From: Deltaproteobacteria bacterium
Lineage (GTDB): Bacteria > Desulfobacterota > Binatia > DP-6
DNA: 8,987 bases
Direction of reading: 5' to 3'
Assembly: GCA_005879205.1 (NCBI GenBank)
Contig: VBLD01000113.1
Span: forward strand, 5,924-14,910
Positions 1-7,387 of this stretch are shown here, one piece after another. The translations under genes and the position numbers were made by a program. How positions within the stretch are numbered: position 1 is the first letter of the stretch; every line of letters begins with the position of its first letter. The notes under the pieces were generated by a model. It did no database searches, was not told the origin of the DNA, and saw only the letters and a list, made by a program, of their open reading frames with translations.

Positions 1-99
1 CGTGGTCGTCGAAGAGGACGTGCTCGTCGAGGTCGTTGTCGTGGTCGTCGTGGCGCGCAGGGTGGTCGTGGTCGTGGTGCTCGTCGTCGTGGTGGTCGT
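1..99 (-). repeat. Low-complexity triplet tract encoding poly-Thr/Ser
   Basis: Thirty-three consecutive minus-strand codons give 24 Thr, 6 Ser and one Leu-Arg-Ala interruption, read as CGT/GGT/CGA-type triplets on the plus strand. Thr is almost always ACG or ACC, with a single ACA. The triplet periodicity keeps the frame whatever the copy number, so length variation would change linker length rather than switch the gene off. The tract continues beyond the left edge. It is in frame with a signal peptide, which argues it is translated and not just simple-sequence noise. Confidence 0.8.
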
Positions 100-225
100 C
101 TGCTTGTGGAGTCCGAAGGCGTTTCCGTTACTGCCTGGCGCTGCGACGGCAGCGCTCGCGTGCGCCAGCTCCATCAGCGCGACGATGAGGGCGACTGCCC
201 CGAGGGGTTTCAGCTGTATTCGCAT
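1..225 (-). CDS. Secreted protein with Thr/Ser-rich tract, N-terminal fragment (function unknown)
   Basis: Seen on the minus strand: an open frame that enters from the left edge, so only the first 75 residues are visible. It begins MRIQLKPLGAV, with two positive charges, then a hydrophobic stretch (about residues 9-30, including VALIVALMELAHASAAVA) and an Ala-x-Ala type cleavage site near residue 29. This is a standard Sec signal peptide. After a short linker (APGSNGNAFGLHKQ) every codon from residue 43 to the edge is Thr or Ser except one Leu-Arg-Ala. I chose the ATG at 225 because an AGGA lies about 6 nt upstream; an in-frame ATG at 231 is the alternative. Such tracts usually act as extended, possibly glycosylated linkers between the signal peptide and an exported domain, so the protein is probably periplasmic, surface or secreted. 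The functional domain lies outside the window, so no function is assigned. It lies downstream of aguA on the same strand, but the 282-nt gap suggests separate transcription. Confidence 0.72.
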   Translation of the reverse strand, partial: MRIQLKPLGAVALIVALMELAHASAAVAAPGSNGNAFGLHKQTTTTTTSTTTTTTLRATTTTTTTSTSTSSSTTT

Positions 226-507
226 TGCCATCCTGCGCGGGCAGGGATGTCCCGGCGCCCGTTCTCGGGCGGAACAGTTCAATATGCGTGCCTGCTGACC
301 CGAAGGCGGGCCGCTGCGCGAGCGCCACGGTGAGTGCACGAGCGTCCTCCGCAGCGAGACGGACGGAGGCCTTGCCAATCCGGGCTTTGGAGCATCGAGA
401 AGAAATCCGGAAGCCGCGCTCCCCGGGGACCACCGAACGCGCGAAGGAACCATGCGGTCGCGCACGGAACGGCAGGTCCGCCGCAGTCTGCCGAGTGCGC
501 AGACCTG
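226..507. other. Gene-free gap between aguA and the Thr-tract gene
   Basis: No convincing gene is visible in these 282 nt. One minus-strand frame stays open across it, but its third-position GC bias is weaker than in the neighbouring genes and it resembles no family I know. A 6-bp GC stem with a TTCT loop (256-271) lies about 30 nt upstream of the chosen start of the Thr-tract gene, in its presumed 5' leader. No promoter with two recognisable boxes was found for that gene, although a transcript for it probably starts in this gap. Confidence 0.5.
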
Positions 508-508
508 C
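472..508 (-). repeat. Inverted repeats just after aguA stop; possible weak terminator
   Basis: Perfect 7-bp arms GCAGGTC (472-478) and GACCTGC (502-508) begin inside the aguA stop codon. An alternative 6-bp hairpin GTCTGC (486-491) with GCAGAC (499-504) overlaps the same arm, so the two structures exclude each other. There is no T-run on the minus strand after either stem, so this is not a canonical intrinsic terminator. It could stabilise the 3' end of the aguBA message or be a chance product of high GC. Confidence 0.3.
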
Positions 509-1566
509 TACGCCGGCTCCTGCTGCGTCATGCAGTGCAGCGTGCCGAGACCGAGCACGAGGTCCCCGGCATGGATGCCGATCACCCGCCGCGAGGGAAA
601 GAGTTCCGCCAGGATCGCGAGCGCTTCGCGGTCGTGCACGTCGTTGAAGGTTGGAACGAGGACGGCCGCGTTCGCGACGTAGAAGTTCGCATAGCTCGCC
701 GGCAGGCGCTGGCCGTCGAAGGCGAGCGGGGCCGGCATCGGCAGCGCGACGACTCTCAGCCGCCGGCCATCCTGGTCCGTCATGCGGGCGAGCCGGGCAC
801 GGTTCTCGCGCAGCGGCTCGTAGTTCGGGTCCGCGGGATCGTCCTCCTGCGCGACCACCACCGTGCGCGCGTCGACAAAGCGGGCGAGGTCGTCGACGTG
901 ACCGTGCGTGTCGTCGCCGGCGATCCCCCGACCGAGCCAGAGCACCTTGCGGACTCCGAGGTGTGCGCCGAGCACGCGCTCGAGCTCGACACGCGTCACG
1001 CCGGGGTTGCGTGCCTGCCGGCGCGAGAGGAGGCACTCCTCGGTGACGAGGACGGTGCCGCGGCCGTTGACGTCGATGGCGCCGCCCTCGAGGACCACGC
1101 GGCGTCCGCCGACCTCGGGCTCCCAGCGGCGCCGGTGGAGCACGCGCGCGACCGCGTTGCCCACCATGGCGTCGCGGCGGTGGTTCGGGTATTTCGCCCA
1201 GCCGTTGAACCGCCAGTGGACGAGGGCGAGGTCGCCGTCGTCGCGGCGCACGAAGATCGGGCAGCTGTCGCGCGTCCAGGAGCGGTCGGTCGGGACGCGC
1301 AGGAGCCGGACCCGGCGCAGGTCCACCCCGCCGTGGCGCAGGACGGCCCGCGCGCTGCGCGCCGTGCGAGCGTCGTCGACCAGGATGCGGACCCGCTCGC
1401 CGGCCGCGAGGTGACGCGCCACCTCGGCGTAGACCCACGGGATGGTCTCGAACTTCCCCGGCCAGTCGCTCCGCTCGCGCGGCCAGGCGAGCCAGGTGCC
1501 GGCGTGCGGCTCCCACTCGGCCGGCATGCGGTAGCCGAGCGCGGCGGGCGTCGCCGCCTCGCTCAT
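508..1566 (-). CDS. aguA: Agmatine deiminase
   Basis: A 352-residue protein of the agmatine/peptidylarginine deiminase family (guanidino-group modifying fold). It hydrolyses agmatine to N-carbamoylputrescine plus ammonia in the cytoplasm. Visible motifs in order: N-terminal MPAEWEPHAGTWLAWP (14-29), typical of the family; SWTRD ending at Asp100; LEGGAIDVNG with Glu160; GHVDD with His223 and Asp225; and the nucleophile Cys345 in GLGTLHCMTQQ near the C-terminus. The catalytic set is therefore complete and the length is normal. One oddity is Cys102 where the RD-x-G-P motif usually has Gly. The ATG overlaps the aguB stop as ATGA, indicating translational coupling, and no independent strong Shine-Dalgarno is needed. 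Pairing with aguB makes agmatine a much likelier substrate than peptidyl-arginine. The first enzyme, arginine decarboxylase, is not in view. Confidence 0.93.
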   Translation of the reverse strand: MSEAATPAALGYRMPAEWEPHAGTWLAWPRERSDWPGKFETIPWVYAEVARHLAAGERVRILVDDARTARSARAVLRHGGVDLRRVRLLRVPTDRSWTRDSCPIFVRRDDGDLALVHWRFNGWAKYPNHRRDAMVGNAVARVLHRRRWEPEVGGRRVVLEGGAIDVNGRGTVLVTEECLLSRRQARNPGVTRVELERVLGAHLGVRKVLWLGRGIAGDDTHGHVDDLARFVDARTVVVAQEDDPADPNYEPLRENRARLARMTDQDGRRLRVVALPMPAPLAFDGQRLPASYANFYVANAAVLVPTFNDVHDREALAILAELFPSRRVIGIHAGDLVLGLGTLHCMTQQEPA

Positions 1567-2450
1567 CCGTCGAGGAGCCGCTTGGTGATCCCGGCGTAGG
1601 CGTCGATGCGGCGATCGCGCAGGAAGGGCCAGCTCCGGCGGACGTCCTCCTGCCGGGCGAGGTCGCACTCGACGACGAGGACCTCTTCCCGGGTCGCCGA
1701 GGCCTCCGCGAGCACGATGCCGAAGGGATCGCAGGCAAAGGACGCGCCCCAGAACTCGAGGCCGCCGTCCGCCGCCCCCTCGTGACCGACGCGGTTGACG
1801 GCCGCGACGTAGACGCCGTTGGCGATCGCGTGCGCGCGCTGCACCGTCTGCCACGCGGCCCGCTGCGTCTCGCCGTGCTCCGCCTTCTCCGCCGGGTGCC
1901 AGCCGATCGCCGTCGGATAGAGGAGGACGTTGGCACCGGCGAGGGCCGCGAGCCGCGCCCCCTCGGGGTACCACTGGTCCCAGCAGACGAGCGTTGCGAT
2001 GCATCCGACGGCGGTGTCGAAGGCACGGAAGCCGAGGTCGCCCGGCGTGAAGTAGAACTTCTCGTAGTAGAGCGGATCGTCCGGGATGTGCATCTTGCGG
2101 TAGAGGCCGCGGAGGGCGCCGTCGGCGTCGAGGATCACCGCCGTGTTGTGATAGACCCCCGCCGCCCGGCGCTCGAAGACCGACCCCACGACGACGATCC
2201 CGAGCTCGCGCGCGAGCCGCGCGAGCGCCTCCGTGGTCGGACCGGGCACCGGCTCCGCGAGGTCGAAGACGGCGGCGTCCTCCCCCTGGCAGAAGTAGCG
2301 CGTCCGGAAGAGCTCCGGCAGGCAGACGAGCCGCGCGCCGCGCGCCGCCGCCTCGCGGATGCCGGCCGTCGCGGTCGCGAGGTTCTCCGCGGGATCGGCC
2401 GCGCAGCGCATCTGGACCAGGCCGAGACGGAAGCGAGCGGAGACGGTCAT
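1563..2450 (-). CDS. aguB: N-carbamoylputrescine amidase (nitrilase superfamily)
   Basis: A 295-residue carbon-nitrogen hydrolase, the usual length for AguB. It hydrolyses N-carbamoylputrescine to putrescine, carbon dioxide and ammonia. The nitrilase triad is visible: Glu46 in CLPELF, Lys119 in YRKMHIPDD, and nucleophile Cys156 in LVCWDQWYPE. The sequence around the lysine, MHIPDDPLYYEKFYFTPGD, and the CWDQWYPE block resemble plant and bacterial N-carbamoylputrescine amidases rather than beta-ureidopropionases or NIT-type enzymes. The ATG at 2450 puts 8 residues before the conserved GLVQM strand, as expected; Met14 would cut into that strand. It is the first gene of a two-gene unit and its last four bases overlap the aguA start. 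A GC-rich inverted repeat covers the region just upstream of its ATG and the Shine-Dalgarno is weak. Confidence 0.93.
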   Translation of the reverse strand: MTVSARFRLGLVQMRCAADPAENLATATAGIREAAARGARLVCLPELFRTRYFCQGEDAAVFDLAEPVPGPTTEALARLARELGIVVVGSVFERRAAGVYHNTAVILDADGALRGLYRKMHIPDDPLYYEKFYFTPGDLGFRAFDTAVGCIATLVCWDQWYPEGARLAALAGANVLLYPTAIGWHPAEKAEHGETQRAAWQTVQRAHAIANGVYVAAVNRVGHEGAADGGLEFWGASFACDPFGIVLAEASATREEVLVVECDLARQEDVRRSWPFLRDRRIDAYAGITKRLLDG

Positions 2451-2451
2451 T

Positions 2452-2471
2452 CCCGCGCAGGTTGCCGCGGG
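2452..2471 (-). repeat. GC-rich inverted repeat over the aguB ribosome-binding region
   Basis: Six-base perfect arms CCCGCG (2452-2457) and CGCGGG (2466-2471) are separated by 8 nt, ending one base upstream of the aguB ATG. In the aguB transcript the stem would pair the only purine-rich stretch available as a Shine-Dalgarno. The rest of the 109-nt divergent spacer (2451-2559) shows no promoter pair I would defend. A stem this size also arises by chance in DNA of this composition. Confidence 0.3.
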
Positions 2472-2548
2472 GGTGGCGGGGAGTCAACGCCGACGCGCGG
2501 ACACGCCCGGTGGCGATCCGCGACGCCGTTCGGCTAGGATGCGCCGCC

Positions 2549-2553
2549 GGAGG
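2549..2553 (+). promoter_or_regulatory. Shine-Dalgarno GGAGG for the acyl-CoA dehydrogenase
   Basis: GGAGG lies 6 nt before the ATG at 2560, the ideal spacing. This decides the start against the in-frame ATG at 2539, which has no Shine-Dalgarno and would add an Arg-rich MRRRRWP extension not expected in the family. Confidence 0.75.
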
Positions 2554-2559
2554 TGGCCG

Positions 2560-3699
<1,140 letters not shown>

Positions 3700-3702
3700 G
3701 GC

Positions 3703-4749
3703 CTACAGGCCGAGGGCGGCGTTGACGAGCAGGCCCGCGACGAAGAGCCCGCCCGCCAGCCGGCCGTGGTAGAACGCGGCCGACACGTACCAGAGCGGCC
3801 ACAGGTGGTACCCGGGCGGCGGCGCCGCCGGCTTCGGCTCGCTGTACGCCTTGAGGACCTGGCGCAGGCGCGGGATGGCGGCGGCGACGAGCAGCACGCC
3901 GACGCCCACCTCAGCGCTGACCACGAGCGCGGCGACGGTCACGTAGAAGGCGACCATCAATATCTTGTTCAGGCGCAGCGAGACGTCCTTGCCGAGCAGC
4001 ACCGGCAGGGTATGGATCCCCCGCTCGCGGTCCTGCTCGTACTTGTCGATGTGCTTGCCGATGAGGACCGTCGTGACGGAGAGGGCATAGGGCACGGACG
4101 CGAGCCAGACCCAGGCGGGGATGCTGCCCGCGGTCACGAAGTACGTACCGCCGGTCATGAGCGGACCCCACACGAGGAAGACGCCGGGCTCGCCGAGGCC
4201 ATGGTGCTTCAGCTTGAGCGGCGGTGCGACGTAGAAGACGCTGATGAAGAGCCCGGCGAGCGCGAAGGCGGCCACCGGCCAGCCCTGGATGCGGAGCAGG
4301 GCGAGACCGATCGCCAGGTCGGCGGCGTTGAACGCGGCGATCGTGGCGAGGAGTCCGCGCGTGCTGATCAGGTGTGAGAACAGCGGGTGCGGCGCGTACT
4401 GCGTCCGGACGTACGCCTCGGTGTCGAAGCCCCCGATCGTGTCGAAGTAGTCGTTGATCATGTTGTTGGTGGCGTGGGCGATGACGAGGCCGAGGAGCGC
4501 GAGCGCGAAGCAGCCCCAGCGCGGCGCGGGAGTGGTGGCGGCGAGCAGTCCACCGATGAGGCCCGAGGTGAGCGTCATCGGGAAGACGCAGGCCCGCGTG
4601 ATCAGGAGCCAGCGCGAGACGGCGTCGACGGGGCGGCCAGGCGCCAGGTTGCCGCCGAAGACGACCTGCCGCCAGCTCTCGAGCAGTCCGGAGAATCCTG
4701 GCGCGGCGACGGCCGGGCGGCCCGCGACCGCGTCGGCGCGGTTCGGCAT
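3703..4749 (-). CDS. UbiA-family polyprenyltransferase (MenA-like), integral membrane
   Basis: A 348-residue hydrophobic protein with about nine predicted membrane segments, beginning near residue 47 after a variable cytoplasmic N-terminus. The two Asp-rich, Mg-diphosphate-binding motifs of the UbiA superfamily are present: NDYFD (99-103) and DKYEQDRERG (235-244), followed by IHTLPVLLGK, as in many UbiA and MenA proteins. These enzymes transfer an isoprenoid chain from a polyprenyl diphosphate to an aromatic or other acceptor in the membrane. MenA (menaquinone synthesis) is the closest resemblance, but the acceptor cannot be determined and other quinone, pigment or lipid roles are possible. 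No menaquinone genes are nearby. Its ATG lies 9 bp after the cyclase stop, so the two are probably one transcript. The Shine-Dalgarno is weak, and since the first 45 residues are unlike a conserved domain the true start could be later. Confidence 0.85.
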   Translation of the reverse strand: MPNRADAVAGRPAVAAPGFSGLLESWRQVVFGGNLAPGRPVDAVSRWLLITRACVFPMTLTSGLIGGLLAATTPAPRWGCFALALLGLVIAHATNNMINDYFDTIGGFDTEAYVRTQYAPHPLFSHLISTRGLLATIAAFNAADLAIGLALLRIQGWPVAAFALAGLFISVFYVAPPLKLKHHGLGEPGVFLVWGPLMTGGTYFVTAGSIPAWVWLASVPYALSVTTVLIGKHIDKYEQDRERGIHTLPVLLGKDVSLRLNKILMVAFYVTVAALVVSAEVGVGVLLVAAAIPRLRQVLKAYSEPKPAAPPPGYHLWPLWYVSAAFYHGRLAGGLFVAGLLVNAALGL

Positions 4750-4758
4750 GGCCGACGT

Positions 4759-6042
4759 CTAGGCGGTCGGTCGAGGCAGGTCAACCGTCGGTCCGACCGG
4801 AACGTAGCACTCGATCGGCCGCGACTTTCCCGGCACGTCGAGGGCGCCAGCGGTCCGGAACTCGATCGCGGATCCGATGCGGGCACGGGTCTCGGCGGAG
4901 ACCAGGATCGGCGCGCCGTCGCGCTTGGTGAGCTGCTCGATGTGCGCCGCGACGTTGACCGCATCGCCGATCGCCGTGTACTCGCGACGCCGCGGCGCCC
5001 CGATGTCGCCGATGACCACCCGCCCGGTGTGGATGCCGATGCCCATCCGCAGCGCCGTCTTCCCGTGCGCCGTGCGTTCCCGGTTCAGGCGCTCGAGCGC
5101 CTGCTGCATGGCGACGGCGCAGCGCACGGCGCGCGCGGCGTGGTCCGCCTGCGTCACCGGCGCGCCGAAGTACGCCATGAGCCCGTCGCCCAGATACTTG
5201 TCGAGCGTCCCGCCGTGCTCGAAGATCGTCTCCACCATGAGCCCGTGCACGTCGTTCAGGAGCGCGACGACCTGCTCGCCGGGCAGCGTCTCGCTGAGCG
5301 CGGTGAAGTCGCGGATATCGCTGAAGAGAATGGTCGCCTCGCGGCTCTCCCCGCTGGGAACGCCGTCCTGGCGGCGGTCGAGCAGCGCGGCCACCTGGGG
5401 CGAGAAGTAGCGGCCCATGCGCTCGCGGCGGAGCTGCTCGTCGGCGACGGCGTGCAGAAGGCCGAGCACCCGCCGGCTCGCAGAGGCGCAGACGAGCGCC
5501 ATCATCGCGGTCAGGAGGAGCGAGACGACGAGGAGCGCCACCTCGACACCGCCGAGCGCGGCGAGGAGCGTCTCGAACGTCATCGCGACGGCGGCGGCGA
5601 GCCCGATCTGCCACCGCTCGAGGGTGAGCGAGGCGAGGAAGACGAATGCGAGGTAGTAGGCGACCGCGTGGAACGCCAGGCGCGACGCGTGGTCGTGGAA
5701 GCCCCTGGCGTGGAGTGCGGCGATCGTCCCGGCGAGCAGCAGGTAGAGCATCGGCATGTCGACGAGCGGTATCGAGAGCCCGCCCGCGTGCGCGATCCGC
5801 GGCGAGCGCCGGCTCCCCCAGTGGAACGCAGCCGCAGCCGCCCACCAGCCGACGAAGAGCGCGTAGGACGGACCGACCCAGGCGGGAGACATGGCGAGCT
5901 GCAAGAGTCCCAGCACGACCAGGAACACCGACAGTGCCTGGAGCCGGAAGGCGTTGATCTGCCTGGCGCTCCGGCGCCGCTCGTCGCGGAGCGCGCGCCG
6001 GAAGGCATCCGCGGGCTCGCCCACGCGCCTCACAGACACCAC
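4759..6042 (-). CDS. Membrane-anchored class III adenylate/guanylate cyclase
   Basis: A 427-residue protein. Residues about 33-187 contain six hydrophobic segments (roughly 33-51, 57-75, 90-109, 123-140, 143-163, 165-187). A helical linker follows with the RYFSPQVAALL signature (211-221), then the cyclase domain (about 235-415). Metal-binding Asp242 (FSDIRDFT) and Asp286 (LGDG) are present. Lys282 and Thr356 (YTAIGD) occupy the base-recognising positions, the Lys/Thr pair typical of class IIIb adenylate cyclases, so cAMP is the likelier product. Asn363 of the transition-state pair is present, but its Arg partner position is His367 (AAHIE), which may lower activity. The start appears to be GTG at 6042, with further GTG codons at 6039 and 6033 as alternatives; a G-rich stretch lies about 6-9 nt upstream. 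It is the first gene of a pair with the prenyltransferase. The membrane part could sense a ligand or membrane state, but no known sensory domain is recognised. Confidence 0.88.
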   Translation of the reverse strand: MVSVRRVGEPADAFRRALRDERRRSARQINAFRLQALSVFLVVLGLLQLAMSPAWVGPSYALFVGWWAAAAAFHWGSRRSPRIAHAGGLSIPLVDMPMLYLLLAGTIAALHARGFHDHASRLAFHAVAYYLAFVFLASLTLERWQIGLAAAVAMTFETLLAALGGVEVALLVVSLLLTAMMALVCASASRRVLGLLHAVADEQLRRERMGRYFSPQVAALLDRRQDGVPSGESREATILFSDIRDFTALSETLPGEQVVALLNDVHGLMVETIFEHGGTLDKYLGDGLMAYFGAPVTQADHAARAVRCAVAMQQALERLNRERTAHGKTALRMGIGIHTGRVVIGDIGAPRRREYTAIGDAVNVAAHIEQLTKRDGAPILVSAETRARIGSAIEFRTAGALDVPGKSRPIECYVPVGPTVDLPRPTA

Positions 6043-6089
6043 TGCCGGCGCCCCCGCAAGAGGATCTTTCGACGCCCGTCGGTTCTGGT

Positions 6090-6118
6090 TTGACCCTCTG
6101 TGGGGGATCGCCTATGTA
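6090..6118 (+). promoter_or_regulatory. Candidate sigma70-like promoter for the alaC-hom-thrC cluster
   Basis: TTGACC (6090-6095) matches the -35 consensus at five of six positions. TATGTA (6113-6118) lies exactly 17 bp downstream as a weaker -10 (three of six positions). Transcription would begin near 6125, about 16 nt before the Shine-Dalgarno at 6141. A small palindrome, CGAC-4-GTCG (6070-6081), lies just upstream and could be an operator, though it is short. The cyclase promoter must lie in the same 111-nt divergent spacer; no clear pair was found for it. Confidence 0.45.
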
Positions 6119-6140
6119 CGGCCGAGGAGCGGAGGGGTCG

Positions 6141-6146
6141 AGGAGG
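6141..6146 (+). promoter_or_regulatory. Shine-Dalgarno AGGAGG that sets the alaC start at GTG 6154
   Basis: A perfect AGGAGG lies 7 nt before GTG 6154 but 19 nt before ATG 6166. The spacing favours the GTG, giving a protein beginning MALRMDFPRIKRL. A GTG further upstream at 6100 would place this motif inside the coding region and is unlikely. Confidence 0.7.
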
Positions 6147-6153
6147 AACGCCG

Positions 6154-7371
6154 GTGGCGCTACGCATGGACTTCCCGCGCATCAAGAGACTCCCACCCTA
6201 CGTCTTCAACGTGGTCGGCGACCTGAAGCTCGCCGCCCGGCGGGCGGGCGAGGACATCGTCGACTTCTCGATGGGCAACCCCGACGGGCCGACGCCGCCG
6301 CACGTCGTGCACAAGCGGGTCGAGGCGGTGCAGAAGCCGCAGAACCACCGCTACTCGGTGTCGCGCGGCATCTACAAGCTGCGGGTGGCGATCTGCGAGT
6401 GGTACAAGCGGCGCTACGCCGTCGAGCTCGACCCGGATGCCGAGGCGATCGTCACCATCGGCTCCAAGGAAGGCATCGGGCACCTGGCGCTCGCGCTGCT
6501 CGGGCCGGGCGACGTCGTCTTCTGCCCGAGCCCGACCTACCCGATCCATCAGTACTCGGTCATCATTGCAGGGGGCGATCTGCGTTCGATCCCGCTCATG
6601 CCGGGCGGCGACTTCCTCGGCCTCCTCCAGGAAGCGGTCCGCACCACGTGGCCGAAGCCGAAGCTCCTGATCCTCAATTTCCCACACAACCCCACGACGG
6701 AGGTGGTCGACCTCGACTTCTTCCGCGGCGTGGTCGAGTTCGCGCGCGAGCACGAGTGCCTCGTCGTCCACGACCTCGCCTATGCCGACCTCTGCTTCGA
6801 CGGCTACGTGGCGCCCTCGTTCCTCCAGGTCCCGGGTGCCAAGGAGGTGGGGGTCGAGTTCTTCACGCTCTCCAAGAGCTACAACATGCCGGGCTGGCGG
6901 GTGGGGTTCGCGGTCGGCAATCCCGAGATCATCGGCGCGCTCGCCCGCATCAAGAGCTACCTCGACTACGGCATCTTCCAGCCGGTCCAGATCGCAGCCA
7001 CCCACGCGCTCACCGGCCCGCAGAGCTACGTCGAGGAGATCTGCGAGGACTACCGCAAGCGGCGCGACGTCCTGTGCGAAGGTCTCCAGCGGGTCGGATG
7101 GCACGTGCCGAAGCCGAAGGCCACGATGTTCGTCTGGGCCGAGATACCCGATGCCTACAAGGCGATGGGCTCGCTCGAGTTCTCGAAGCTCCTGCTCCGC
7201 GACGCGAAGGTGGCGGTGTCGCCCGGCATCGGCTTCGGCGAGTACGGCGACCAGTACGTCCGCTTCGCGCTGATCGAGAACGAGCACCGCACGCGCCAGG
7301 CCGTGCGTTGTATCCGGCGCGCGCTCGCGGCGGGGCTGGACGCCAAGGTCCCGCACGCCAGCACGGGCTGA
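6154..7371 (+). CDS. alaC: PLP-dependent aminotransferase, AlaC-like (glutamate-pyruvate type)
   Basis: A 405-residue fold-type I class I/II aminotransferase, close in length to E. coli AlaC and sharing its N-terminal signature RIKRLPPYVFNVV (9-21). Family motifs: GNPDGPTPP (41-49); substrate and ring contacts NFPHNPT with Asn179; HDLAYAD with Asp207 and Tyr210; PLP-binding Lys241 in TLSKSYNMPGWRVG, with Arg248 contacting phosphate; and Arg370 (YVRFAL) for the substrate carboxylate. It probably interconverts pyruvate/alanine and 2-oxoglutarate/glutamate in the cytoplasm. Related enzymes are often annotated as aspartate, LL-diaminopimelate or methionine aminotransferases, and the adjacent threonine genes leave an aspartate-family role open. 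It is the first gene of a plus-strand cluster, with hom starting 16 nt after its stop. The start is discussed under the Shine-Dalgarno entry. Confidence 0.87.
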   Translation: MALRMDFPRIKRLPPYVFNVVGDLKLAARRAGEDIVDFSMGNPDGPTPPHVVHKRVEAVQKPQNHRYSVSRGIYKLRVAICEWYKRRYAVELDPDAEAIVTIGSKEGIGHLALALLGPGDVVFCPSPTYPIHQYSVIIAGGDLRSIPLMPGGDFLGLLQEAVRTTWPKPKLLILNFPHNPTTEVVDLDFFRGVVEFAREHECLVVHDLAYADLCFDGYVAPSFLQVPGAKEVGVEFFTLSKSYNMPGWRVGFAVGNPEIIGALARIKSYLDYGIFQPVQIAATHALTGPQSYVEEICEDYRKRRDVLCEGLQRVGWHVPKPKATMFVWAEIPDAYKAMGSLEFSKLLLRDAKVAVSPGIGFGEYGDQYVRFALIENEHRTRQAVRCIRRALAAGLDAKVPHASTG

Positions 7372-7374
7372 CGC

Positions 7375-7378
7375 GGAG
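7375..7378 (+). promoter_or_regulatory. Shine-Dalgarno GGAG for hom
   Basis: GGAG lies 9 nt before the GTG at 7388, within the 16-nt gap after the alaC stop. It supports a GTG start that places the dinucleotide-binding strand VRVGLIGFG right at the N-terminus, as expected for homoserine dehydrogenase. Confidence 0.55.
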
Positions 7379-7387
7379 ACCCGGGGG

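Noticed and set aside
1..99. Tandem repeats as a CRISPR array or iteron set
   Set aside because: The repeat unit is a codon triplet in frame with a secreted protein; there are no spacers or longer direct repeats.
2..298. A plus-strand small protein with a poly-Val start
   Set aside because: The Val run is just the antisense reading of Thr codons. The minus-strand reading gives a proper signal peptide followed by a typical Thr/Ser tract.
128..2026. A 632-residue minus-strand open frame spanning the 226-507 gap
   Set aside because: It overlaps aguA and aguB in another frame and is Arg/Pro/Ser-rich. The portion in the gap resembles no family and lacks a start with a Shine-Dalgarno there.
2535..2540. 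TAGGAT as a -10 box for the acyl-CoA dehydrogenase
   Set aside because: No -35-like element lies 16-18 bp upstream, and transcription would start about at the Shine-Dalgarno, leaving no leader.
3700..3711. GGCC-TACA-GGCC as a bidirectional terminator between the convergent genes
   Set aside because: Only four base pairs, overlapping the prenyltransferase stop, with no T-run on either side.
4387..6093. A 568-residue plus-strand open frame opposite the cyclase and prenyltransferase
   Set aside because: Arg/Glu/Asp/Val-rich composition with no recognisable domain, fully antisense to two well-supported genes with complete family motifs.
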